Assembly (NCBI GenBank): GCA_037074615.1
Contig: CM073549.1
Span: 4,903,001-4,967,000 of the forward strand
Origin: Leucaena leucocephala
Lineage: Eukaryota; Streptophyta; Magnoliopsida; Fabales; Fabaceae
Direction: 5' to 3'
DNA length: 64,000 bases
Shown: in pieces, positions 13,461-24,565 of the stretch
How the letters are laid out: each line of letters starts with the position of its first letter
How positions within the stretch are numbered: position 1 is the first letter of the stretch
The notes under the pieces: model-generated
Told to the model about the DNA's origin: nothing
The model's database searches: none
What the model saw: the letters and a program-made list of their open reading frames with translations, nothing else
Made by a program: the position numbers and the translations under genes

Positions 13461-14508
13461 TCTTCATCCTCTGCTCCTTCAACATTCTCAAGTGAAGAAG
13501 TTGCTTGGGGTGTTTCCCTATGTACTTATGTGTGAATAACTCTTGTTTATTGGCAATAATGTTTAGCGCGGCAGTTAGTTTATCCAATTTTATTCTCAGT
13601 TGAATTTTTCATTTTATTAGTCAGTTTTACATGGAAATCATGTGCTGGGTAATGAAGTTGAGCCAATGTATTCCCAAACTACAACGTGAGGCTATTTGTT
13701 TATACAAAATGTCAGAAAAATTTGATAGTTCCTAGTTCTTGGTTTTTCTAGCTTCATTGCGAAGTGCAATGTGTATTATGTTCCTGGTTGTACTTGATAC
13801 TGATTAATTAGTTACTCGGATATATGGTAATAGGATTCAGAAAAGCGTTAGATATTGGGTGATCTAAAGAGTTATAAAAAAAATGTGGCTGATGTGACCT
13901 TGATGTATCAGTATATTACTATTATGTAATATTATTATCATGTGACTTGGTGATCACAGGGTTTAAATTTTGAAATTTGAATTCAGAATGCTTCAAAGTT
14001 ATGAGCATTTTAGTTATTTCCTTTTGTAGCTATTGTCATCCAAACAGCTTTTCATTTCCCCCTCTATGTTTAAATGCATGAATGCACAGGATTCAATTTG
14101 ATCTCTAAGAAGTGAAGATCATTACATTCCTGCAAGGATCCATAATTGAAGCAGTGCTTTTGAAAACAAAGTGCTTCTCTAATTATCAATGGCAGGCCTT
14201 GCCTTTTGCAGTTATCTTTTCTGCAGCACAAAATGGTTCATTCAATGATTAAAGGCTACAATAATGGTGAGGCTCAACATCCCCACCACTGAGGGAGAAG
14301 ACATATAATTGAGAGAATATCACTAAAATTTGTTTTATATACACTCATGAATATTTGTTGGCACATTTTCTCTCTAATTTATGTCAAGAAAAGATATTTC
14401 ACACATTAGCTGGGAATGGCAATTTTGAAGGCTTCTACATTGTCAAGAATGATTTCTCATAGAATTTGGGAACAACAATGCGGATCTTTTCGGCTGAACT
14501 ACGATCCT
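13461..14508. other. SCAR 3' UTR and downstream flank
   Basis: Non-coding sequence follows the SCAR stop. If the C-terminal frame were normal, the stop would fall at 13430-13432. No second gene was found. Confidence 0.5.
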
Positions 14509-15077
14509 ACAAATGTTTTTTAAGAAAATTAATTTTTTGATCATTTAATTTTTAATTTATTTATAATTCAGTTCTTTAATTATGACTCAACATAATTTAG
14601 TTCCTAAATTTTTTACTCGATTCGTCCCTTAACTTTTAAAATTTTATATTATTATCCTTGTGGTATATAAATCATCCTCCATGGCAATAATTGTTACTAA
14701 TAACCCTTCCAACTTAGCGCTAGATCAGAAAATAAGGAAGGACGGGAGATTGAGAAAGAAAGTCGCAGAGATGGGGGAAAAAAAACAGACGCAAAAGATG
14801 AACAAGTGAGGAGGAGGGTCATCGCCTCTGTTTTTTTCCCGGTCTCTACGACTCTCTCTCTCTCTCTCTGGTTCTCCCTTAATTTCTGATGTGGAGCTCA
14901 GTTGGAAGGATTATTATTAACCATTATTGCCATATAGGATGATTTATAGACGATAAGGGTAATATAAAAATTTAAAAGTTAACTGTGTCAAGTTAAAAGT
15001 TTAGGGATTGATAGACTGATTTATAAATTAGTTAAAAATTGAAGGATTTTAAAACGCTTATGATTATCATTTGTGTA
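14509..15077. mobile_element. Foldback element with long inverted arms
   Basis: The left arm (about 14509-14725) and right arm (about 14890-15077) are imperfect inverted copies of about 200 bp. For example, 'ataaatcatcctccatggca' on the left matches the complement of 'tgccatataggatgatttat' on the right. The core holds a purine-rich block and a (ct)n run near 14852-14868. No target-site duplication was certain and there is no transposase. It is probably a non-autonomous Mutator-like or foldback element. Confidence 0.55.
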
Positions 15078-15452
15078 CCTTTTTGAAGTTCTTTGCTTTT
15101 AGAAGCTTAACTCATTTTCTCAGAAAATGGTTCTCTACTGTGGTTAAGTTTCTCTTCATCATCATACAAATTATAATCCAGTAATCACGTAGCGTTCCTT
15201 GTGAAATAGTATAACCACAAAAATAATAATTACGTACACATACATATAAATAATAAAATTACGTAGCTGAAAACACCATTAATTCACAAGCCAAGTCATA
15301 TCTGTGCGCATGCACATACACTTGCGTCTACATACTTGATTTGAGATTATATAGTATTATTTCTTCTTTTTTTTTAAAAAAAAAAACTAAAGTTGGCTTT
15401 GACAAATCATTCGTTAAACGTAGGTTTTGTCAAAGATTAGTTTGAATGCTTT

Positions 15453-15760
15453 GGAAGGGCAATTCCATTAGAGCTCTCTAAGGATGACTGCAATATATCT
15501 TATTGGTGCACTGTGTTTCACTATTAAACGATTCTAGGGAAGTGATTATTGTATATAACCCCTTAGCTTAGATGAGGGGTCCCATTTTGAAAAATTTTGA
15601 CTAAAAATTATACTTTATTTTTGAATAATTTTTTTAGGCTAAGTTTTTTATTTGATTACTTATTTTTTTCATGATTTTTAAGAATAAATTACGTAGGATT
15701 TCTTGAAATGTATTTAGATTATTATATATACTACTTTTCAATATTTTACATTGAGTTTAA
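15453..15760. repeat. Direct repeat, copy 1 of a degenerate duplication
   Basis: This block shares ordered words with 16487-17070: 'ttggaagggcaatt', 'gatgactg/gaatgactg', 'gtgcactrygt', 'attaaacg', 'gatgaggggtc/gatgagggggc' and, further on, 'aacaaattacgtaggattt/aacaaattacataggattt'. The offset is about 1.03 kb. The copies are well diverged and non-coding. Confidence 0.6.
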
Positions 15761-16486
15761 TTTTACAATTCTATTTTTATAGATCAAGAATTATGAATTT
15801 ATAAAATAGTATAGTAAAAATTCATTTTCATTTTTAATTTAATTAATAAACTTTAAACTTCATTAATTTTACTTTAAAATTTAACAACTATTCAATTTTA
15901 TCCCTATTTAATATATACATCAGAATAAAGTCTACTCAATAATAAAAAACGTAAAAACATAAATTTTATATAAAAATTTAATAATATGACTTATAAGTAT
16001 AATAAAAAATTTTAAATAGAATTAGAAGAACAGTGAGTATTAGTAAACTCATTCAATAGAAAAATATACATTTGGGTAAACATTTTTTTAAAAAACTAGA
16101 AAAAAATTATTGTTTTTCAATTGTCCCCTCTTAAATAATATACATTTCAGAATACCGATTTTAGTAATGAACCAATCACAATTTCATCAAAATTTCAACA
16201 AAATCACAATTATAATTAACCAAGAGAAATATGTATTCAATACATCTCGCACACACATGCACTCCTATCTATTACATATATACTCATAAAGCTAATTAAA
16301 TATGGTTTTAACAAACAAATGAGACGGCCAAATAGATTCCATCAAGTCTGAAATTTTTACAGTGGCTACTCTGGATTTTTACAAATAGATTCCAATTAAT
16401 TTATTTAATTCATATTTAAGTTAAACTAATTCAACACAGATATACAAATCACACAACTCAAAAATACTATTCACAGGTCAACACTT

Positions 16487-17070
16487 GGAAGGGCAATTTA
16501 ATAAAGATCTCTCTGAGAATGACTGGAATATCTAATTAGTGCACTACGTACGATTCAATATTAAACGTTTCAAGAAGATAGTGATCAATTTGTGTATGTG
16601 ACCCTTAACTTTGATGAGGGGGCCGATTTTGAACACTTTTGGCCAAGTAAATTATACTCCTCGATCATTAATATAAGAGTTAGTTAGGAGTCAAATTTGA
16701 CCCTAAATATAATATCTCAATCCATTTTGCCCTATAAATTTATAATTTTTTTTCAAAATACCCCTGTTGATTGTATGTATAAAGGGAATTCTATATAAGG
16801 GTAGTCATGATTAAATATAGTATTTTAGAAAAATAACCATATTTTATACAACTAACATAACTAACTTCCTTAATCTACTTAAATTAGTTATTTAACTTCT
16901 ATATTGAGGACTGGAAGTAATATTTTATTTAGAAATAATTTTTAATTGGGTTCAATTTTCTTATTAATTTATAATTAATAACTTAATCATAATCTTTGAT
17001 TTAATTTTAAGAACAAATTACATAGGATTTCTATAAATTTTGTTTAGATTACACATACTTTTTTAAAAAA
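16487..17070. repeat. Direct repeat, copy 2, interrupted by a MITE
   Basis: Second copy of the block at 15453-15760. It holds the Stowaway-like insertion at 16657-16917, which copy 1 lacks, so the insertion came after the duplication. It ends shortly before the small membrane-protein gene. Confidence 0.6.
16657..16917. mobile_element. Stowaway-like MITE flanked by TA
   Basis: Ends 'ctcctcgatcattaatataa' and, on the complement of the right end, 'cttccagtcctcaatataga' pair as short terminal inverted repeats. The dinucleotide TA is found on both sides (16655-16656 and 16918-16919), as in Tc1/mariner-type Stowaway elements. It is AT-rich and non-coding. Related, more decayed copies appear near 20480-20790, 22155-22365, 35440-35605 and 42761-43016. 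Confidence 0.6.
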
Positions 17071-17256
17071 ATTGGCTTTTCCCCTCCAACTCTAGTCTAA
17101 CTACTCTCTCACTAAAATATTCTAACATTGATGAACAGTAATTAGAAGTAATTGTATTTTAAAACAAAAAGCTTCTGATTATTATTTATGTAGCTTTTAG
17201 ATGAAGTTCTCTTTAAGAAGGCTTAGCATACAAATAACTAAGTGATTAAAAGCAAC

Positions 17257-18781
17257 ATGAGTTATCCTGATGGTGTATATCCTTATCCTTCATCTGCTTT
17301 CTCTCCTGAAGGTAATACTGTAATATTTGCAACAATGGTTGCCTGTATTGTGTGTTCATTTATACAAATAAATTTCAAAATATATATATGCATATGCTGG
17401 TGATAGTGTTGCTGTGTTTTGATAAATATATGAGATTTTATATTGTTTTTGAAAAAGTGTTCATAATTGGTGTTCTAAAATTTATTAGTTAATTAGGATT
17501 TCATCAAAAGCATTTTATACTCCTTTTCTTGTTCATCATACTTTCAGATGTGCATATATTTCATTCACGCTCTAGAGAGTGAACTTTCTATGTCGGTTGC
17601 GTAGTAACTGATGTATGTAGGAAGCCATTTCTATGTACATTGTTTGTTTTACCGTCGTAAATTTTGGACAAATTACAATAATATACAACCCTCTAATAGC
17701 CGACGTAGAAAGTCCTGATGTCTAATGACTACTTCCTTGTTCATTAATTAGTTGCCAACCCTGGGTGAATGTGTGTTGTTTTCAATTCAAAAAGAATTTT
17801 GTATTTGCTTCTTTTTTTTTTTGGTTAATTTTTTATATTCATTTACTTTTTCTTGAAATTAATTCAGGGATAGGGCATCCTGCAAATCTCTACGATCCTC
17901 AAACCCTAAACTCAAATGTTTCGGTTGTGTGCGTTCAAGCTCCTCCAACCCCAGCAGCATTTAATCATCCAACAACCGTATATGTTGAAGAACGCCCCAA
18001 TAAATAATTTTGTTGCTAGTAAGTTAATTTCTTCTCTATTTTTTTTAAATTAGAGGAACATATATTAATAACTTAGGATTATAAGCAGAATCGAACCCGT
18101 AACCTCCTACTTATAAGTAGTGGCGGAACCAAAAATTTGGGACTAGAGGGCGAGCTTTTAATAAATTATTACCTCTGGTTCTTAATATAAGATCTACTTA
18201 ATAAATTTTAGTATATTAAGAAAAGTAGTTAAATTAGTTATTTGTAATGACTGTGGCTTAGTTTCCCTAAAATGCCCCATCTAATTATGTGCGTTTGAAT
18301 TACCGTCCATAGAAACTATCTCAATATGTGTAATCATATAGGGATACTTTGGGAGAGATTATAATTTTAGAGACAAAGTGGACTGGGGTATTATATTTAG
18401 GATAAATTAGAATCTCTATTTAGCTCGGAAATGTAATACTAGTATAATACTATAAATATAATAATTTAAGTAAGCAAGGGGTATAGAGGAATTCTGGTCG
18501 ATGGGAGGGACGACCGCCACCTCTACCCTCCCTTAGTTTTTCCACTACTTATAAGAGAGCTCTCACATCATTAGACTATTAGCCATTATTTATGTCGTTA
18601 GATTTTAAAAATGGTGTTAAAATTGAAGGGGGAGTGCGATTATTATTATTATTATATATAAATAAATTGAAAAAGTTGCGTTTTGTTTGGTTTCAGCAAG
18701 ATACTTTCGGCTTGCTTCTCCTTCGCTGTGATCTGTGTCATCGTTGTTGTGATAAAATTGAAGATGAAGCACAAAGAATGA
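17257..18781 (+). CDS. Small single-pass membrane protein with an internal stop
   Basis: Three exons are supported by consensus splice sites and phase: 17257-17311, 17868-18018 (donor GTAAGT) and 18697-18781. Exon 1 encodes MSYPDGVYPYPSSAFSPEG. Exon 2 encodes a Pro/Thr/Val-rich middle (PPTPAAF, TVYVEERPNK). Exon 3 encodes a hydrophobic helix with a basic tail (SFAVICVIVVVIKLKMKHKE), typical of a tail anchor. The phases join exactly (55+151+85 = 97 codons including the stop). However, a TAA at 18005-18007, four codons before the exon 2 donor, ends the frame after 64 residues, so the membrane anchor would be lost. The TAA may be a nonsense change (CAA to TAA would fit), a readthrough stop or an assembly error. 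The MSY start and Cys-rich join (FCC) recall CYSTM-type proteins, but the family is not established. Intron 2 holds a SINE-like piece and a hAT MITE. Confidence 0.5.
18040..18590 (-). repeat. tRNA-derived SINE-like remnant split by a hAT MITE
   Basis: Reading the minus strand and leaving out 18118-18555, a box A-like 'taatagtctaatgatgtga' is followed by a box B-like 'gggttcgattctgc' at about 18087-18100. An A-rich tail follows near 18040-18050. This is the layout of a tRNA-derived SINE. No flanking duplication was identified. Confidence 0.4.
18118..18547. mobile_element. hAT-type MITE with 8-bp target-site duplication
   Basis: The ends start 'tagtggcggaaccaaaaa' on the left and, on the complement of the right, 'tagtggaaaaactaaggg'. 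The 8-bp word cttataag stands on both sides (18110-18117 and 18548-18555). An 8-bp duplication is typical of hAT elements. It is non-coding and lies in intron 2 of the small membrane-protein gene. Confidence 0.7.
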
Positions 18782-19278
18782 GGAGCTACCAAAGTTATGT
18801 GTTATATGATCATACAGTAATTGGGCTGGATATATGATTTGAAATTTCCAAAATGTATTATCCTTTATTATAATTAATATTTTTAAAGAGTCCTTAAATT
18901 CATTTATCCTCTATTTTTGAACTTATGAACGTAATTAAATTTTTTACATGAATGAAAAGAAGAACACTAATATATATGTTTATTTTAATGATATAAGCAC
19001 ATATATAAACCCATCATCAAAATCATATATAAACGTTCCCTTTTCCTAGCTAGTTAATTAGGAAGTTCAAGGGAATTATTATGACCATTTCCTCCTGGAC
19101 CCAACCGATTCACTAGCAAGAATCTCAAAGTGTTATTTTTTAGCAAATGAACTCAAGGTTATGATTAAGTTAGAGAAAATAACGGGTAGTCACAAAATCA
19201 CCAGAAATTTAAGGAAGAAAAACAAAAAGATTAATGAGTACCACAAAGTTTAAGAAGCAAATGTAGTAAATTCAACCC
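18782..19278. other. Intergenic, Ole e 1 upstream region
   Basis: AT-rich DNA with no coding signal, ending at the TATA-like box of the first Ole e 1-type gene. Confidence 0.5.
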
Positions 19279-19287
19279 CATAAATAC
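19279..19287 (+). promoter_or_regulatory. TATA-like box of Ole e 1 gene copy 1
   Basis: The string cataaatac lies 69 bases before the ATG at 19356. A start site about 30 bases downstream would leave a short 5' UTR, as expected. Confidence 0.4.
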
Positions 19288-19355
19288 CTCTATCAAAATG
19301 TGTTATCAATCGACTTCATTCTTAAAATCATCGAAGACAATTAAGATTCACAGAT

Positions 19356-20048
19356 ATGGCTAAGTCTTCTACATTCATCGTCCTGGCCTCAGCCATTTGC
19401 TTCTTCTCCTCCTTCACTTCGGCTCACGGCAACGAACAAAAAAAACACTTCGTCGTGCATGGCACGGTTTATTGTGACACATGCAACATTCAATTCGTGA
19501 CCAAGCTCAGCTCTCCCATAGCTGGTATGTAAATTATTTTTCTTTCTTAGATATTGGCTATCTCACTGAGATTTAAGTATTATGTTTACGTGAATTGTAA
19601 TTAATAATTTTAAACATTTAATATTATATATCCACAATGAATTGGTGTGTTACTAATAAGTGTGAGAATTATTAATGATGAAGGTGCAAAGGTTAAGCTG
19701 CAGTGTGTGGACTTTGCAAATGACAAGAACGTAACGTTGAGCAAAGAGGCAACGACCGACGAGATGGGCGCTTACAGCATCGAGGTTGACGGCGACCATG
19801 CCGAAGAGGACTGTCAGGTGACTCTCATCTCCAGCAGCAGAGCTGATTGTGCCAAGTTGGACCGTGACAAGCACCTAAGCCAAGCTGCCAAAGTTAGCAT
19901 CACCAACGACAATGGCCTCATCCACAGTCCTGATCGCCTCGCCAATGCTCTAGGGTTCATGAAGGACCAGCCTCTCCCCGAGTGCGCCGCGGTTCTTAAG
20001 GAGCTCAGTTTGAACCCCGATGGCACCGAGATCGATGATAACAACTGA
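19356..20048 (+). CDS. Pollen Ole e 1-like secreted protein, copy 1
   Basis: Secreted protein of the Pollen_Ole_e_I family. Members are small extracellular glycoproteins of pollen and other tissues, and their biochemical role is mostly unknown. Exons 19356-19524 and 19684-20048 join in phase 1 and give 177 residues. A hydrophobic signal peptide (FIVLASAICFFSSFTSAHG) leads to the family signature GTVYCDTC. Six cysteines are present: two in YCDTC, then LQC, EDC, ADC and PEC, as expected for three disulfides. One N-glycosylation site (NVT) lies in the second exon. The ATG is the first after a TATA-like box. It forms a tandem pair with the gene at 23601, with the intron at the same place. Family assignment is firm. 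Pollen specificity is not shown. Confidence 0.92.
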
Positions 20049-22149
20049 ACATGAATTATGAACTTTGATCCTTGATTGCTTCAAATTAAAGAAGTTCGTT
20101 TTCCAACTAAACGTTTGACAATAACAAGGCCAGCTTCGTGCATCGCATTAATGAGTCATACTTGTTATAGATTTTAAATCTTTCTATCTATATTGATCGT
20201 GTTACTACTGCTATTTCTGTGATTTTTCTTTTACGGTTTTGATTTGATTAGAGAATTGAGAAAAACATAAATTTTGATCTTATAAAATAAGGGTTGGTTT
20301 AATTTCCATTGTATGGAGTAGAACTTCTCTTTTATGAATGTAAACTAGTGGAGTTTGAAGATTATTTGATGGATTAATGAATTCCAGTTTTTATCATTTT
20401 TTTAATCAATGATTTTATGTATTAAAAATATTTATAGAAAAACAAAATGGGCCAACGGAATAGCCTAAAAGCTAACCCTCTTCGTTTCTTTGTCAATTGT
20501 TAATGTTAGACCCTTCTTACTTTTAGTATAATACATATTTAACTAATTTAATTAAATTAAAAAATTATTAAATTAGTTAATATGATATATTTTTTAAAAT
20601 ATTATAATATTTTTTTTTAATTCTATCCCTATATTTTTTTACTTGATTATTAATGAGAGAGTGTGTATATGAGTAATTTAGTAAAAAATGAATAAATATA
20701 GGAAATATATCTTTATTTAGGACTAAAATTAACTTTATAATTAGTTCATATATTTAGGAACAGAGGATGATCTAATTTAAGAGTTGATTTTAGTCTAAAA
20801 TGTAAGACATATTTTTATATTTATTATTTTTTTAAACTACCTCTAGTAATACTCCCTCAACTATAATTAAATACAACAATAATTTAATAATGGACACATT
20901 TATCATATAGTGAGTAATGCTAATAGTGTAGAGAAATTCATTAATTCCGTTAAAAAACAGAGAGAAATTCGTTATGTTACACACAAAAAATTCTACTGTT
21001 TTTTAAATGAAATAATTTTATGCATTTTTTTTTTAAAAATCTACAACTAGCATTAAACACATAAAAAATCTGTCTATAGACTTTGTGAATCTTAAAATCC
21101 TAAAAGTAATGAGGATCAAACACTATAATATGGTAGATTTCATTTATTAAAAGCTAAAATAGTGCTCTTATACATATAGGATTGCGGTAAACAAGGGCAA
21201 TTTAGGAAAAACAAGGGAAATTGACTAAGTTAAGTAATTTTTAATATCTTTAAATTAATTAATTAACTCTTGTATTAACTAGCCGAGGAATATATATTTT
21301 TATCAATAGTGTATTTTTAGAAACAAGTTAATAGTAAAAAAAATGTGATTTTTTTGAATAGTGTGTGTTCCGATATGCCTTTGTGATTTCTACCTCACGG
21401 TTTCTACGGATCTCATGCTACGTTTAAATGTTTTTTTCCCCTAAAGATTTTCATGAAATCTGATTCATTATGATCTTTGATTAGGTTTATGTACCTCTGC
21501 TTTGGTAGGGAGATACATTTTTTTGTTTTATTTTTAAGAAGAGTATTTTGTTTATTTTATATCATAAATACATAAATTAATTAAAATGATTTCCCCGTAT
21601 CATGCCGGGCATAAAGTATGGAAAAGAGAGGAATAATACTAGTTTGAAGCATTTTCTTAGTGGATTAATTATCTTTTTAATTTATACCATATCTACGAGT
21701 TATAACTGATAACATGTTAATTTTAAACTTGTAGTTATTAATAATTAATTGAAAGCAAAGTTGTTTTCATTATAGAATACTTGTAACTTGTTATTTTATT
21801 CAGTTGATTTTTTAGAAAGTAGTAGTTAATTTCTAACTTGTTAATAAGTGAAAGGAAACTTGTTATTTCTTACAGTATTCTTGTTATTTAATTCTAGGTT
21901 TTCTTATACAAATTTTAAAATTGATTAATTTGTGAAATGTAGTTGTTAATTTCTAACTTGTAGTTGTTATAGTAATTGAAAGTAGAAGTGTTACTCTAAA
22001 TATACTCTAAATATTCCTTATAGAATATACTTGTTATTTAGTTCAATGTTTTCTAAATCCATCAAGGAGTTAATTTATGAAATCTACTTGTGCAGAATTT
22101 GTTATTCTTATTCTGAAGCTTTTGGTAATTATTCTTACCTAATATTTAC
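20049..22149. other. Intergenic between Ole e 1 copies, with decayed MITEs
   Basis: AT-rich non-coding DNA. Around 20475-20790 a stretch starts 'ccctcttcgtttctttgtc' and ends with the near-complement 'tatttaggaacagaggatga', suggesting an old Stowaway-like element. At 21690-22140 a loose repeat of 'cttgttatttarttct' and 'gtagttgttaatttctaact' occurs several times. No gene was found. Confidence 0.45.
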
Positions 22150-22370
22150 TTCGAACCTTAATATAAGAGTCAGTTGACTTTTTTGAAGAAATTAAAGAAG
22201 CTAAATAAATTAATTATGATTAAATCAAATTTCTCAAAACGAATTTATATTATATACTCTTTAATTTACCTATATTAATTAACTAACTCTTATAATAGTT
22301 ATATATAATTATTTATTTGACTTTTTTAATCTTCTAAAAAAGTCAACTAATTTTAATATTAAAGACTAAA
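22150..22370. repeat. Inverted-repeat MITE-like element
   Basis: The left end 'ttaatataagagtcagttga' is mirrored by the complement of the right end, 'ttaatattaaaattagttga'. Further pairing runs inward (acttttttgaagaaatt against acttttttagaagatt). It is non-coding and related to the other Stowaway-like copies. Confidence 0.5.
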
Positions 22371-23544
22371 TGTAGTATTTTGTCTTTATTACCAAAGAAA
22401 ATAGGGACCCAATTGTCCCAAAAATTGTGTGATCAAATCCTACCTTGACCATCCTATCCCTAATAATTCTTCGGTAGCTGGTGTTAAAGCTCTAGTTGGC
22501 AGCCATAATTCAAGCATTGTTGTTGGAACACCGGCAACAAGTGGGGGTTACCGAAGGAGGACGTTTTTTTTTTTTTCCAAAACAGATGGAAGACATTTAT
22601 GGAAATGTGCTCAATCCAAGGGTAGTTAGTCTAACAGTTGACTAGTTAAACTACAAAGTTGGAGAACTCAGTTCAAATTCCACTTTGTTAAAAAAAAAAA
22701 ACCATTAGTTGGGGAGAGATATTTTGGTCATAAAACTTTAATATAGATTAATCGGTTGTTGGAATGCTTGGTAACAAGATCAAGAGAGCGCAGGACACCA
22801 AGTGGCCCAAAGTATTATAAAAGAAAATGAGCTCAAAATTTTAGTTTCATTAAACTTTATTGCGATTAGGGTTTACTTATTGTCTGTGGATTTAGCAGTT
22901 GACAGGTCTGACACTCTCACCAAAGGGAGGGAATTCGATTTCTAAGAGTGTCGTGGTGCTTAATTGGGGTGATATTTTCACAGCTAAGTGAAGCTACAGT
23001 ATTACTAGGGTTAAGATTAATGGGGTGTATGCACATTTCTATCTATATTAATCCCTATAGATCATGAGTTAGATGTCCTGTGTTTAGATTGTGGGGAGCC
23101 CCAAACAACCCCTTTCCTAAATTTTCTGTCAAAAAACAAATTTATTGGTATCACACCATTTTAATACTCCTTATATGTCATTCTCACAATTATAATTAAG
23201 GACACCAACCCTTAAAATTGACTCTTATAATTAGAGACAAAGGGACTACTTTACGTGTAAAGTTCGATAAATTTTCAATTCAGCATGTTTATGGCAGTCA
23301 TAATATATATATGTGTATATATATCTAATTAAGTTACCAGACACAAATAATTCGCAAGACTCGAGTCAGGTAAAATTACGAAAAGAACTGATCATCACAA
23401 AACAACCGGAGAAGCACGTGAGGGAAAGAAGATTAAAGACAACCTCAGAGAGTAAAATTGAGATTTGAGGACGAAATAGTAATTTGACTTTGACCCATTT
23501 CAAGAATCAAAGGTATTGTTGGTAACTGACTTCTTCATATCTCT
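22371..23544. other. Intergenic with SINE-like pieces
   Basis: Near 22622-22700 a tRNA-like order is seen: box A-like 'tagtctaacagttgacta', box B-like 'cagttcaaattccac', then a run of A. This suggests a short SINE remnant. A second tRNA-like patch lies at about 22895-22990 (gaattcgatttctaagag). The open frame at 22429-22629 is not convincing as a gene. Confidence 0.35.
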
Positions 23545-23553
23545 CATATATAG
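23545..23553 (+). promoter_or_regulatory. TATA-like box of Ole e 1 gene copy 2
   Basis: The string catatatag lies 48 bases before the ATG at 23601. A start site about 30 bases on would leave a very short 5' UTR. Confidence 0.4.
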
Positions 23554-23600
23554 TGACATATCTCTCAAAGGCAAATCAAACAATAAAAAAAAATCACACA

Positions 23601-24369
23601 ATGTTCAAATCTAACGTATTCATCATTCTTGCCTCAGTCCTTTGTTTCTTCTTCTCCTTCTTCTTCTGTTCTGTTTATGGTTTGGCCGAAGAGGAGCTGA
23701 TGGTACAGGGCACCGTTTATTGCGACACATGCGACGTTCAATTCGTCACCCGGCTCAGCGAGCCCTTGTCTGGTAATTCATTCTTACCCCCTCTGGTCAT
23801 GAACGTGGGAACCGTATAAGAAATTTATAAAGATTAAGAAAAGTAGTTAAATTTATTATTTATAAAAAATGTGTTAATTTTCCTAACAAAGTATTTCTTT
23901 TAATCATCATTTACATTGGAAACTATTCTTTTTATGAAAAGCCCTCTTAATCTTAATATGTGTAAGCAATAAGAAGAGTTATATATTATTGACAAAGTTG
24001 AACAATGGTGAAGGAGCGACGGTGCGGTTGCGGTGCATGGACCCTGAGAACCCTAAGAACATAACGTTGGAGAAAGAGATGACAACAGATGAGAAGGGAC
24101 AGTACGGCATCGTAGTGGAGGGCGACCACGAAGAGGAAACATGCGAGGTTGTGCCGATAAAGAGCAGCAAAGAAGATTGTGCAGAGTGGGACGAAGCCAA
24201 ACATATGCAGCAATCTGCAAAGATTAGCATCACCAACAGGAATGGTATGAGCGCCAAGGTTCGTAATGTAAGCCCTATGGGTTTCTCAAGGAAGCAACCT
24301 CTTGCTGAGTGCGCTGAGGCTCTCAAAGAAATTGGATTGAAGCCTGACGGTTCTCCTTTAGATGCATGA
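23601..24369 (+). CDS. Pollen Ole e 1-like secreted protein, copy 2
   Basis: Second member of the tandem pair. Exons 23601-23772 and 24014-24369 join in phase 1 and give 175 residues. The signal peptide is very Phe-rich (VLCFFFSFFFCSVYGLA). The signature GTVYCDTC, six cysteines in the same spacing as copy 1, and an N-glycosylation site (NIT) are conserved. The C-terminal block (PLAECAEALKEIGLKPDGSP) matches copy 1 in pattern. Protein divergence between copies is substantial, so the duplication is not recent. A GTG-started extension upstream was not used because the ATG fits the signal peptide. Family assignment is firm. Target and tissue are unknown. Confidence 0.92.
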
Positions 24370-24565
24370 TAATCTATATATATATATATATATATTGTGT
24401 TCATCCATGAGTAGGGTTAATTCTTTCTTGAAATTTTTACTTGATTAATTCTTTTTTATTTAAACCATTCCAGAGTTTTTAATTGAAATATATATGGAAG
24501 AATTTTTAATTTATTTAAGACTAAAGTATATGTTTAATGTTTTATTTTATATCAAGTTTTATTTC
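24370..24565. other. Ole e 1 copy 2 downstream flank with short (ta)n
   Basis: A (ta) run at about 24376-24394 follows the stop codon. The remainder is AT-rich 3' flank. Confidence 0.5.
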
